Positions 1 to 7,422 of a stretch of DNA of 48,649 bases are shown piece after piece. The stretch is from Candidatus Nomurabacteria bacterium (GTDB taxonomy: Bacteria; Patescibacteriota; Saccharimonadia; Saccharimonadales; UBA7683). Position numbers and translations under genes: made by a program. Under the pieces are notes generated by a model that saw nothing but the letters and a program-made list of their open reading frames with translations, had not been told where the DNA came from and searched no databases. Position 1 is the first letter of the stretch, and every line of letters begins with the position of its first letter. The stretch is taken from positions 1-48,649 of the forward strand of contig JACKGR010000005.1 in NCBI GenBank assembly GCA_020631895.1, read 5' to 3'.

Positions 1-373
1 GCATTTTGCCACTTGGGAGCCCCCAAAAGCCAAAGTATGGATTCTTTAATCTCTCCTGAAATAAATACTGCTTAACACCTTTAACTTCTCGCTCGATAGC
101 CAAGATGACCGCACTTTTAGGCTGGCGCTCTATTGTATTGTCATCCGTATCCAATCGATTTGCATATTCTTTACCTTTTGAGCTGAGTCTATAGTGCCCA
201 CGTGCAACTTTCTAAACAAGCTCCAGCTCAACTAATCGTCCAATATGAAAATTAAAGTGGTCACTGCTAAGATTGGTAGACTTTTGAAGTTCTGCGAATC
301 CTGCGCTAGGCTGAAACAACAACTCTCTCAAAATAACAGTCTGCGCTTCATGTATTTTTACTTCTAAACTCAT
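1..373 (-). pseudogene. HTH-Nudix protein interrupted by an in-frame amber codon, 3' end outside window
   Basis: Reading minus from ATG at 373, codons 1-53 give an HTH-like segment (QTVILRELLFQPSAGFAEL, then SDHFNFHIGRLVEL). A TAG follows at 214-212. The same frame then continues open for 70 codons to the window edge: the wing of the winged helix (GHYRLSSKGKEYA) and the start of a Nudix domain (YLFQERL, FWGLPSGK). Both halves read as one protein with nothing missing except the residue at the stop, so this is a point nonsense mutation, a sequencing error or a readthrough site. An AAAGGGA Shine-Dalgarno precedes the ATG. Winged-helix plus Nudix proteins are often regulators or nucleotide-sugar hydrolases; the exact role is not visible here. 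Confidence 0.7.
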
Positions 374-535
374 CAAAAAATCCCTTTCGTTATATGTTAG
401 CAGAGGCCTCTACAAGATAGTAGCCTCGTTGATACCATAAAACTAGTAAACTCGACTTTAGTACGATCGTGTAAACATATTGCAAAATTTGCAATTAAAT
501 GATAATATATTAAATATAAGTGAATATGAGGAACT

Positions 536-1105
536 ATGGCGAAGAGGAAGAAGACAACAAAATCTGTAAAAACCACAAAAAGAGTGGTCAAATCTTCTGA
601 GGCTACCAAAAAAACTCCACAAGTTAAAGTTAAAACAATCGATGAGGTTGCCAGCACTACCCTTAATCTAGTGAGTTTTAATCTTCACGACAGATATGCT
701 TTTGAGTACACTTCAAAAACTAAAAAGAAGCTAGTAGCTTATGGACCTTGGCTTGCAACGCTATTTGTAGTAATTATTTCACCACAGCTACTTAACCTGT
801 CAAAAAACGGTAACTTAATGACATTCTCTGGATTCTTCAACGAGATCTTCTTCAACCAAAAGTCTTGGGTTATCCTAGTTCTGATTCTTCTAAACGTTCT
901 GTTTTTAGTTGATGGACTCAGTGATTTGTTCTCAAGAAAAAGTCGTGGATGGAATAGGGTATATATAACCGCGCTAATAACACTAGGCTACACAGTCTGG
1001 CAATTATTTTCTAACCTCTCTCAACCAGCAGCACCAATTCTCGCCATATTAGGTTCACTTGTTGCAGTATTCACAGTTCTAGACATCCGTAGTTACTACA
1101 AATAA
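536..1105 (+). CDS. Lysine-rich membrane protein of unknown function
   Basis: This 189-residue protein has a very basic N-terminus of about 45 residues (KRKKTTKSVKTTKR) followed by four hydrophobic segments at roughly 67-88, 109-131, 140-158 and 165-183. That predicts a cytoplasmic positively charged tail on a small four-pass membrane protein. I recognise no catalytic motif and no family. GAGGA lies only 3 bases before the ATG, which is short for a ribosome site. It stands alone between the broken HTH-Nudix gene (divergent) and the helicase (46 bases downstream). The basic tail could bind nucleic acid or anionic lipid, but that is conjecture. Confidence 0.75.
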   Translation: MAKRKKTTKSVKTTKRVVKSSEATKKTPQVKVKTIDEVASTTLNLVSFNLHDRYAFEYTSKTKKKLVAYGPWLATLFVVIISPQLLNLSKNGNLMTFSGFFNEIFFNQKSWVILVLILLNVLFLVDGLSDLFSRKSRGWNRVYITALITLGYTVWQLFSNLSQPAAPILAILGSLVAVFTVLDIRSYYK

Positions 1106-1151
1106 TCTAACTACAATAATTTTCGACCTAATTTGAGTTAAACTCTATGGT

Positions 1152-3968
1152 ATGGAGCTTAATAAAAATCAACGAGAAGTAGTCAATCACAAAAGTGGCC
1201 CACTTCTGGTTGTTGCGGGCGCTGGAACTGGTAAAACTAGAGTTATCGTTGAGAAGATTGTAAAATTGCTTGACGAAGGGGTTGAACCAAAATCTATACT
1301 CGCGGTAACTTTTACTGAAAAAGCCGCCAGCGAAATGCTTGATCGTATTTTAGAGGCACGATCTGGCCTTTTGCTAGACTTGCCGGTCATGACGTTTAAC
1401 GGCTACGGACATAGTGTTTTAAGAGAATTTGGTATAAACATAGGCTTATCTTCAAGTGCTAGATTACTTGGTCCACAAGCTCAAATTGTATTTTTTAGAG
1501 AAAGAATTGAAGAGTTTAGTCTAGACTACTTCTTGCCACTGGCAAGTTCACCAGATGGAATCATCGAGGACATTCTAAGGCTCATCAGTAGATTAAAACA
1601 GAATCTAGTCACTCCGGAGGCATACATACAATTTGCAGATAAACTCCCAAAAGATGACGAAGCTCAAGCTCTTGAAAAGAAGAAACATACCGAGCTAGCA
1701 ATAGCATTTGATACATACATAAAACTCTGCCGTCGTGACAATGTAATCGACTACGATGATCAAATCTATTTAACAATTCAACTGCTCGAGAGTCGTCCGA
1801 ACGTTCAAAAACAACTGCAAGATCGTTACCATACTATTTTCATTGACGAGTTTCAGGATACAAACCCAATGCAGTCAAGACTAATCGATCTGCTTGCAAG
1901 AACTGACGGTGAACTTGTTGTAGTTGGTGATGACGACCAGTCAATATACGGATTCAGGGGGGCTACCATACAAAACATTTTAGGCTTCAAAACTAGATAC
2001 CCCGATGCTAAAGAAGTTGTACTAACTGAAAATTATCGGTCGCACCAAGCAATTCTTGACTCCAGCTACAGCCTAATAAAGCACAACAATCCTCATCGAC
2101 TTGAGGCTGAGCTCAACATAAGCAAGCGCCTAACCTCAAAAGAGGTGGGTAGTGAGCCTCGACTAATGCGATTTTCTGACACCGACAGTGAGCTAGTATG
2201 GATCGCTAAAGATATCGCTAAATCAGTATCAAAACAAGGCAAAAAGAGTATAGCAGTTCTAACGAGGTCTAACTCAACAGCAAATGCTGTTCATTTAGCT
2301 CTTGATAATGAATCCGTTGAGCACCAGGTAGTTGGAGCTAGCCCTGATTTATATAAACAGCCAGCTATCAGGATGCTGATAGAACTTGCGCGTACACTGG
2401 CAGAGCCCGAGAACAATTCTAGCCTTCATCACACTTTAGTTAGTGAATTATTCAACATCCCAAATGAGCTAATCGCGCCTCTTGCTAGCAAAGCTCGCTA
2501 TGAGCACGAGTCACTTGAAAAGCTATTGTCAAAAAACAACGACAAAAATCTGTTAGATGCGATTGGATTGATCAAAAATCTACGCGAACAAGCTGGGACA
2601 TTAAGTATCGGCCAACTCCTTTGGAAGGCAGTTTCTGAATCCGGCTACAAAGATAGAATATTTAAAAAAGCTAGTGAAGATGATCAAGCCGGTAGCCTAG
2701 TTGGAGATCTGAATCAGTTCTTTAAATCACTTAAAGAGTTTGAGGGAATTGCAATTCAGCCAACTGCAGGCCAATATCTGTTATCTCTCCCGGCCCTAAT
2801 GGCCGCAGGCGAAACTACTGACAATACGTTAGACATCAGTGAAAACGTAGTCACTGTTACGACTGTCCATAAGGCAAAAGGCCTGGAGTGGGATACGGTC
2901 TACATCCCATACTTAACAGAAGCATCGTTTCCGATGCGATCACAAGGAATCGGACTGGCAGTGCCAGATGATCTCAAAGTAGTAAAAGATGGACCCGCTG
3001 ATGATCATTACCATGAGGAGAGACGAGTGCTGTACGTTGCTACCACTCGGGCCAGGCACAATCTAATTGTAAGCTACTCAGACAAAGGCAGAACGGGCAC
3101 TACTAAAAAACCATCTCGTTTTATCGATGAATTATTCGGCGACGGTGCTTCGGTGAATACCGCCAAAACAGAAGTAGGTGAGGCTATAGATCAAATAGTT
3201 GATCAGATTGATCTCCCCCGAAAAGTATCAATTCCTAGTTCAATTTTAAGTGGTGATACCGTTCGGCTTAGCGTCTCACAGGCACAAGTCCTTTTGACTT
3301 GTCCTCTAAACTTTTACTATAAATTTGTACTTAGAGCTCCCGAGGAACCTACTCCGAGTACAGACTATGGGTCACAACTTCATACAATATTTGAGCAGAT
3401 TAACGTAGGTAGACGAGATGGCAACATTCCTGAGCTAAGCACACTTCTAGAAGATCTAAAGTTGGGCTGGAACAAAGCTGGCTACAGTTCAAAAACCCAA
3501 CAGGAGCGAGCTTATGATCAAGCTAGAAATACGGTCAAAAATTTTTACAATCAAGCGTTATCAGATCCAGCTCCATATCTGATTGAGCATCCATTTGAGG
3601 TATCACTACCAGGTAACATAGTACTGCATGGACGCATCGATGTTGTTTATAAAGCTGATGATGGAGTAGAAATTCAGGATTATAAGACTGGAGATAGCGT
3701 AAAAGATGATAAGAAGGCTAAGCAAAAAGCTCAATCCAGTCAGCAACTGACCATGTATGCGCTTGCCTGGCAAAAGCAAACTGGAGACATTCCAAAGGTT
3801 TCGCTAAGATTCCCTGATACGAATCAATTTGCCAGAGTAGCAAAACAACAAAAAAGCCTGGATACAATTGAAAATAATCTGAATAAGGCAGTTAATGATT
3901 TACGCGTTGGCAAGTTTCCGCCAAGCTCAGGTAGACATGATTTCTGCATTCACCCCGAGTTAGATTAA
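1152..3968 (+). CDS. UvrD/PcrA-family helicase fused to a PD-(D/E)XK nuclease
   Basis: Superfamily 1A DNA helicase of 938 residues. Visible motifs in order: Q motif NQREVV (6-11), Walker A AGAGTGKT (22-29), Walker B IDEFQD (231-236), motif III GDDDQSIYGFRGA (from 259), motif IV TENYRS, motif V HKAKGLEWD (from 573) and motif VI VATTRAR (about 629-635). The C-terminal 220 residues form a RecB/AddB-type nuclease: SQAQVLLTCP, H744, GRID with D830, and DYKTG with D843 and K845, then QQLTMYALA. UvrD itself lacks this nuclease, so the protein resembles AddA/AdnA-type recombination enzymes that unwind and resect DNA ends. No AddB-like partner lies nearby. There is no clear Shine-Dalgarno before the ATG. 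Confidence 0.95.
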   Translation: MELNKNQREVVNHKSGPLLVVAGAGTGKTRVIVEKIVKLLDEGVEPKSILAVTFTEKAASEMLDRILEARSGLLLDLPVMTFNGYGHSVLREFGINIGLSSSARLLGPQAQIVFFRERIEEFSLDYFLPLASSPDGIIEDILRLISRLKQNLVTPEAYIQFADKLPKDDEAQALEKKKHTELAIAFDTYIKLCRRDNVIDYDDQIYLTIQLLESRPNVQKQLQDRYHTIFIDEFQDTNPMQSRLIDLLARTDGELVVVGDDDQSIYGFRGATIQNILGFKTRYPDAKEVVLTENYRSHQAILDSSYSLIKHNNPHRLEAELNISKRLTSKEVGSEPRLMRFSDTDSELVWIAKDIAKSVSKQGKKSIAVLTRSNSTANAVHLALDNESVEHQVVGASPDLYKQPAIRMLIELARTLAEPENNSSLHHTLVSELFNIPNELIAPLASKARYEHESLEKLLSKNNDKNLLDAIGLIKNLREQAGTLSIGQLLWKAVSESGYKDRIFKKASEDDQAGSLVGDLNQFFKSLKEFEGIAIQPTAGQYLLSLPALMAAGETTDNTLDISENVVTVTTVHKAKGLEWDTVYIPYLTEASFPMRSQGIGLAVPDDLKVVKDGPADDHYHEERRVLYVATTRARHNLIVSYSDKGRTGTTKKPSRFIDELFGDGASVNTAKTEVGEAIDQIVDQIDLPRKVSIPSSILSGDTVRLSVSQAQVLLTCPLNFYYKFVLRAPEEPTPSTDYGSQLHTIFEQINVGRRDGNIPELSTLLEDLKLGWNKAGYSSKTQQERAYDQARNTVKNFYNQALSDPAPYLIEHPFEVSLPGNIVLHGRIDVVYKADDGVEIQDYKTGDSVKDDKKAKQKAQSSQQLTMYALAWQKQTGDIPKVSLRFPDTNQFARVAKQQKSLDTIENNLNKAVNDLRVGKFPPSSGRHDFCIHPELD

Positions 3969-3976
3969 GTTTATTG

Positions 3977-4005
3977 TTGACTTATTTTTAATAAAGTAGT
4001 AATAT
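3977..4005 (+). promoter_or_regulatory. Strong sigma70-like promoter of a small RNA
   Basis: TTGACT (3977-3982) and TAATAT (4000-4005) are separated by exactly 17 bases, starting 9 bases after the helicase stop codon. The start point should lie near 4012. No open reading frame follows; the transcript runs into a terminator at 4065-4127. Confidence 0.75.
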
Positions 4006-4011
4006 AGGCAA

Positions 4012-4127
4012 GCCGATGCGCAGATTAATTGCAGCATCCGAGCACATTGACAGACGCAAGTGATCGGATAGCAAAATAAGTAGATACTCCTAAGCGGTAT
4101 CTTTTTATTTTGCTATCCGTATTTTTT
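4012..4127 (+). ncRNA. Candidate small RNA of about 116 nt, family unknown
   Basis: The segment between the promoter at 3977-4005 and a strong terminator folds into three consecutive hairpins. These are GATGC/GCATC near 4016-4038, CAC-TTG/CAA-GTG at about 4044-4062, and the terminator stem. No start codon with a ribosome site is present. It lacks the SRP RNA tetraloop motif and the tRNA-like ends of tmRNA, and I recognise no other family. It could be a stand-alone regulatory RNA or the attenuated leader of the RNA locus that follows. Confidence 0.6.
4065..4127 (+). terminator. Rho-independent terminator of the small RNA
   Basis: A perfect 15-bp stem (CGGATAGCAAAATAA at 4065-4079 with its complement at 4105-4119) carries a smaller GATAC/GTATC hairpin in its loop. 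It is followed by TA and six T residues at 4122-4127. Confidence 0.85.
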
Positions 4128-4183
4128 AGCGGACGCATCCATTCAACCCCGTTCTCTAGTAGAACTAGTTGGGTTTAAGGTTC

Positions 4184-4274
4184 GGGCCTCGTCACCACTC
4201 TCGTTTGACTTATCTGCTTTGAAGCTGCAGAAATTGCCGTCAAGGTAAATAAGCGCGAGAGTGTGACGAGGGCC
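4184..4274 (+). other. Long rod-shaped stem-loop, putative structured RNA
   Basis: GGCC-CTCGTCAC-CACTCTCG (from 4185) pairs with CGAGAGTG-TGACGAG-GGCC (to 4274), giving about 19 base pairs with small bulges. Inside, TTGAC/GTCAA and TCTGC/GCAGA form two more nested helices. The rod ends 4 bases before the tRNA at 4279. I recognise no family and see no ribosome site, so an RNA role is more likely than a coding one. It could be a processing signal or part of a larger RNA that includes the tRNA. Confidence 0.5.
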
Positions 4275-4278
4275 GCCA

Positions 4279-4350
4279 GGGGGCATAGCTCAACGGCAGA
4301 GCAGGTGGGTTTGGTCCCTCCGCGCGTGGGTTCGACTCCCATTGCCTCCA
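4279..4350 (+). tRNA. tRNA with Ala-type G3-U70 pair and unusual anticodon arm (reads TTG or TGG)
   Basis: The cloverleaf is clear: acceptor GGGGGCA/TGCCTCC with discriminator A, D-arm GCTC-AACGGCA-GAGC, and T-arm GTGGG-TTCGACT-CCCAT. The acceptor has a G3-U70 wobble, the known identity element for alanyl-tRNA synthetase. The anticodon arm at 4304-4321 is irregular. A 5-7-5 arm has a T-C mismatch and anticodon TTG (Gln); an alternative pairing has a T-T mismatch with an 8-base loop and TGG (Pro). Neither is an alanine anticodon. Gln and Pro tRNAs normally have other 1-72 pairs than G-C. CCA is not encoded (ACCC follows). A 67-codon reading frame across it is a shadow. Confidence 0.75.
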
Positions 4351-4353
4351 CCC

Positions 4354-4417
4354 GGGCCGGCTGGGAAGTTTTTTCACATTACGAGCGATCCTCGTCTTAC
4401 GCCCAGCCGGCCCACCA
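4354..4417 (+). other. 12-bp stem-loop ending in ACCA, tRNA-minihelix-like
   Basis: GGGCCGGCTGGG (4354-4365) pairs perfectly with CCCAGCCGGCCC (4402-4413), and the strand ends A-CCA (4414-4417). Twelve base pairs is the length of a stacked tRNA acceptor plus T-stem, and the ACCA tail copies a tRNA 3' end, but the 36-base loop has no T-loop sequence. It contains an inner ACGAG/CTCGT hairpin. It directly follows the tRNA. The resemblance to a tRNA top half may be chance, since a GC hairpin could also be a processing or termination signal; there is no T-run after it. Confidence 0.5.
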
Positions 4418-4430
4418 ATCTACAGAGTTC

Positions 4431-4686
4431 TTAAGCAATTATTGCTTAATTGGGCCAAAAGCCTAAAAAAGTCGAGGGGTGACTCGTGGTGGGTTGCCTC
4501 GAGAGGGAGAATGGGTGTGCTCATACGCGAGAGCACAGGAACGTCCGGGTAAGAAGTCATGAACTCTAAGCCCGCTACAGAGCACGGCGTCATGTACGCC
4601 GGTAGCCTCGTTCCCAGGCCAACGTCCCTCAAACGCGTCTGTCCATCTTCCAGAGCTGATATTGAAGAAAATATCAGTTGTGGAAG
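4431..4686 (+). other. Densely structured noncoding segment, RNA gene candidate of unknown family
   Basis: Several good helices follow one another: TTAAGCAAT/ATTGCTTAA (4431-4449), TGTGCTC/GAGCACA (4516-4537), CGGG/CCCG (4546-4549 with 4571-4574), CTAC-CGGCGT/ACGCCG-GTAG (4575-4605), and a final two-part hairpin CTTCCA-CTGATATT/AATATCAG-TGGAAG (4647-4686). Reading frames on the minus strand here have no ribosome sites and look spurious. I searched for RNase P, tmRNA and SRP signatures; only weak RNase P-like fragments (AGGAACGTCCGGG near 4537) appear and the other conserved blocks are missing. A housekeeping RNA that has diverged beyond my recognition is the best guess. Confidence 0.45.
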
Positions 4687-4708
4687 CTGATTTTATATCT
4701 GTTAAGGG

Positions 4709-4717
4709 TGTTATAAT
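4709..4717 (+). promoter_or_regulatory. Extended -10 promoter of dus, leaderless
   Basis: TGT-TATAAT at 4709-4717 is an extended -10 box ending 9 bases before the dus ATG, so transcription should begin within a few bases of the start codon. There is no ribosome site. Confidence 0.7.
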
Positions 4718-4726
4718 TTTAGAACA

Positions 4727-5674
4727 ATGAATATATGGCAAAAGCTACCCGAATCTTTTTTTGTGCTGGCTCCTATGGAGGGGGTGACAGATCATGTATT
4801 TAGAAGAGTGGTTAATATAGCTGCACCAGCCGATCTATATTTTAGCGAGTTTACTAATGCAACTGGCTGGGTGCATGCCGGCGAGAAGGCGGTAGCTGGA
4901 AGACTTACGATTCATCCTGACGAAGATTATCCTCTGATTGCTCAAATATGGTGTTCTGAACCTGACGACATTGCAGATCTTGCAAAGTACTGTAAAAAAC
5001 TTGGCTACAAGGGCATTGATCTGAATATGGGCTGTCCAGCAAAAACTGCTGTAAAAAACAGTGGGGGATCGGCCATGATTCGCCAGCCTGAACTAGCATC
5101 AAAAATTATCGACTCGGCAAAAACCGCTGGACTTCCAGTTAGTGTTAAAACTCGACTTGGCTACACCTCGGTAGATGAGTGGAGAGCGTGGATCTCACAC
5201 TTACTCAGTCATGACCTTGCGGCATTAACAATCCATCTCCGTACCAAAAAAGAGATGAGCAAGGTGCCAGCACATTGGGAGCTCGCAGTTGATATAAAAA
5301 AGCTCCGAGATGATATTTCCCCCGATACTTTACTTGTAGGCAATGGCGATGTATCGGACCACGAACATGCAGAAAAGCTAATTGCAGAATCCGGAGTTGA
5401 TGGCATCATGATTGGCAGGGGTATATTCACAAATGTTTTCGCTTTTGATAAGTCTGGAGTAGCCCACAGTCAAACCGAACTTGTTGACATGCTAAAAATC
5501 CACCTAGATTTATTCGATGATGCAAATAGCACCAAGCCATATGAAACCTTGAAGCGATTTTTTAAAGTATACATCCGTGATTTTGCTGGTTCGCATGAGT
5601 TAAGAAACCTACTTATGCAGACAACCACTACAGCTGAGGCCAGAGAGCAGATTTCTGAATATCTAAAAAGTTGA
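4727..5674 (+). CDS. dus: tRNA-dihydrouridine synthase
   Basis: Flavoenzyme that reduces uridine to dihydrouridine in the tRNA D-loop. The 315-residue protein starts with the FMN-binding barrel motif APMEGVTDHVFRR and carries the catalytic loop DLNMGCPAK with the active-site cysteine at about residue 103. The phosphate-binding end of the barrel follows (GNGDV, then GIMIGRG), and a helical tRNA-binding domain fills the last 70 residues (ETLKRFFKVYIRDF). Length and order match the bacterial Dus family; which of DusA, B or C it corresponds to cannot be read off with certainty. The mRNA is probably leaderless. The membrane-protein gene 31 bases downstream has its own ribosome site. Confidence 0.93.
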   Translation: MNIWQKLPESFFVLAPMEGVTDHVFRRVVNIAAPADLYFSEFTNATGWVHAGEKAVAGRLTIHPDEDYPLIAQIWCSEPDDIADLAKYCKKLGYKGIDLNMGCPAKTAVKNSGGSAMIRQPELASKIIDSAKTAGLPVSVKTRLGYTSVDEWRAWISHLLSHDLAALTIHLRTKKEMSKVPAHWELAVDIKKLRDDISPDTLLVGNGDVSDHEHAEKLIAESGVDGIMIGRGIFTNVFAFDKSGVAHSQTELVDMLKIHLDLFDDANSTKPYETLKRFFKVYIRDFAGSHELRNLLMQTTTTAEAREQISEYLKS

Positions 5675-5705
5675 TGTATACTTACACTATAAACAAAGGA
5701 ATATT

Positions 5706-6584
5706 ATGGAAAAAACCAATAAAGCAGATCTGCCAAAGTATGATTCAAATCCGTTTACACTAGCATTTAACTCCTTCGGGCGCCTATTTAATACAAACGC
5801 CGGTTGGGCAGTAACCCTGATAGTTCTTGGGGTGCTCGGTTTTTTCTGGCAAATGTTTGGCAACTTAATCCAGCTCGCGGGAAGCCCCGAATCATCATCT
5901 AGCACAACTAGAAGTGTCGAGATGGCAGATAAACTTCCGGCCGCATCGAGCGCAGCTTCATCATCTGATACAAACGTTGCAGCGGTTGTCTTAATTGTAA
6001 TCGGTATTGTTATCCTTGTACTTATAATGATTGCAGTATTTTCCGCGATTAGCACTTTTATCAGCGGAATGTTTACCTATGTTGCCATAAAAAGCGAGCA
6101 AGGTCAGAAAGTTAGCTTCAGCGAGGCATGGAATGAAACTTCAAAGCGATTTATTAGATTATACTTAGCTCAACTCTTAGCTGGTCTAAAGATATTTGGA
6201 TGGACTTTGCTATTTATAATCCCGGGTATAATTGCAGCCTTCAGATACACGTTACTTCCATTTGTGGTGATGGGTGATAGTGGTGATACAAAAGGAGCAC
6301 GCACCGCACATGCAAGCACTAAGACTATTGTAAAAGGTAGGTTAATGGAGGTCTTCGGAATAGCAACTGTTGCTGGATTAATTCCATTTGTTGGCGACAT
6401 CTTAAGGCTAACCGGCAACGCTGCCCTATACAGCCAGATGAAAATTTACTCTGATGCAAATGCCGAGAAGCCAAAAGTTCATTGGCTTAACTATCTTGGA
6501 TTCATGCTTCTAGGTTTTGTCTTACTACTAGTACTGTTTATTCTAGCGATTGTTGCGCTAGTAGCAGTCGCAAGTCAAACCTAG
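5706..6584 (+). CDS. Multi-pass membrane protein of unknown function
   Basis: The 292-residue protein has about six hydrophobic segments, near residues 35-58, 97-125, 150-172, 185-205, 215-235 and 258-290. A serine/alanine-rich soluble stretch (SSSTTRSVEMADKLPAASS) separates the first two. The pattern of long glycine-containing helices (AGLKIFGWTLLFIIPGIIAAFRY) resembles uncharacterised DUF-type bacterial membrane proteins of the YciC/glycerophosphodiester-membrane-domain kind, but the match is only by eye. AAAGGA is well placed before the ATG. It converges with the atp operon, ending only 2 bases from the atpC stop. Confidence 0.8.
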   Translation: MEKTNKADLPKYDSNPFTLAFNSFGRLFNTNAGWAVTLIVLGVLGFFWQMFGNLIQLAGSPESSSSTTRSVEMADKLPAASSAASSSDTNVAAVVLIVIGIVILVLIMIAVFSAISTFISGMFTYVAIKSEQGQKVSFSEAWNETSKRFIRLYLAQLLAGLKIFGWTLLFIIPGIIAAFRYTLLPFVVMGDSGDTKGARTAHASTKTIVKGRLMEVFGIATVAGLIPFVGDILRLTGNAALYSQMKIYSDANAEKPKVHWLNYLGFMLLGFVLLLVLFILAIVALVAVASQT

Positions 6585-6586
6585 AT

Positions 6587-7006
6587 TTACCGTCGGCGTT
6601 TATATTTAGCGACGTTAAGTCGAACAGCTTGTCTGTCAATCATAGCCTGAGCCTTGTCTAAGCTAACCTTATCTTTGGCATTTTTGTAGGCTTCCTCGGC
6701 GGCAATTAGGGCTTTTTTAGAAGCCTCTTCATGAATATCCTCAGCATGAACTGCCTCGTCGGCTAAGATCTTGATAGTATTATCGAGAATCTCAATAATA
6801 CCGCCATCAGTTGCAAAATATTCAAGTTTTGAGTTGCTATCACGTTGATCACGACGCACCATAATCACTCCAGGTACCGCCATCGACACAAGTGGCATAT
6901 GATCAGGGAACACCCCAATTTGACCTTCAGGAGTAGGCAGTATAACCTCATATACTTCCTCATCAAACTTTACACCGGATAGCGTTACTATCTGAAACCT
7001 AATCAT
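6587..7006 (-). CDS. atpC: F-type ATP synthase epsilon subunit
   Basis: Last gene of the atp operon; 139 residues. The N-terminal beta-sandwich reads FQIVTLSGVKFDEEVYEVILPTPEGQIGVFPDHMPLVS, with the family signature G-x-IGV-x-P-DH-x-P. A C-terminal two-helix domain rich in Ala, Glu and Lys follows (from about residue 88). Epsilon sits on the rotating central stalk with gamma and in many bacteria restrains ATP hydrolysis through its C-terminal helices. Its start overlaps the stop of the upstream orphan gene by 8 bases, which suggests translational coupling. Confidence 0.95.
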   Translation of the reverse strand: MIRFQIVTLSGVKFDEEVYEVILPTPEGQIGVFPDHMPLVSMAVPGVIMVRRDQRDSNSKLEYFATDGGIIEILDNTIKILADEAVHAEDIHEEASKKALIAAEEAYKNAKDKVSLDKAQAMIDRQAVRLNVAKYKRRR

Positions 7007-7421
7007 CTAAACTTACTGCTTCCCAGGTTTCTTGAGCTAAATTAGCGTCAAATTCTTCATGATGAGTTAACCTTGCAAAGTTCTCAATTGCTATAAGTTC
7101 AAATTGAAAACTTGGGTCTGTTTCGCATACCTGTCGACAATGCACACCCAGCAAGTACATACCGGCTTGTAGTTTTTCTGTTGCATCTGCTAAGGGGTGA
7201 TCGACAATATAATCTTTCAGTGCGGTACGAGTATCAAGGCGTATCTGATTACGAACCAGTATGCCGTGAATATCTTCAACAGAGTCATCCAAATCGTCCA
7301 TTCCTCTTAATGGAGAGAGGAAAGAACTGATTCCTAGCAGCATAAATTTCCTTCTTCCTGCTGAAAGTTGTTCAGGGGTTGCATCTTTGAATGCTTCGGC
7401 AAAATCCACTACCTCTGCCAT
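6999..7421 (-). CDS. Orphan protein inserted between atpD and atpC
   Basis: This 140-residue soluble, acidic, mostly helical protein is not one of the eight standard F-type ATP synthase subunits. It begins 1 base after the atpD stop and overlaps atpC by 8 bases, so it is translated with them. I see no membrane segment, nucleotide-binding motif or signal peptide. Two cysteines (CRQVC) lie near residues 95-99. The operon position suggests an accessory, assembly or regulatory factor for the F1 part, possibly a lineage-specific inhibitor, but the sequence alone does not say which. Codon use looks like its neighbours, so a recent foreign insertion is unlikely. Confidence 0.8.
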   Translation of the reverse strand: MAEVVDFAEAFKDATPEQLSAGRRKFMLLGISSFLSPLRGMDDLDDSVEDIHGILVRNQIRLDTRTALKDYIVDHPLADATEKLQAGMYLLGVHCRQVCETDPSFQFELIAIENFARLTHHEEFDANLAQETWEAVSLDD

Positions 7422-7422
7422 A

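Noticed and set aside
4184..4417. tmRNA, one-piece or permuted
   Set aside because: The T-arm and acceptor look tmRNA-like and G3-U70 fits, but a normal D-stem and a complete tRNA lie within 72 bases, and no tag reading frame ending in Ala-Ala was found.
4263..4466. 67-codon frame across the tRNA region (GHSSTAEQ-type protein)
   Set aside because: It is the usual false translation of a tRNA gene, with no ribosome site.
4440..4650. RNase P RNA
   Set aside because: AGGAACGTCCGGG recalls one conserved block, but the other universal blocks (the GGTGAAA and GGTAAGAGC regions and the P4 partner strand) are missing or out of order.
4420..4741. Minus-strand reading frames of 70-92 codons
   Set aside because: They lie antisense to the hairpin-rich RNA locus and the dus start, with no ribosome sites or recognisable domains.
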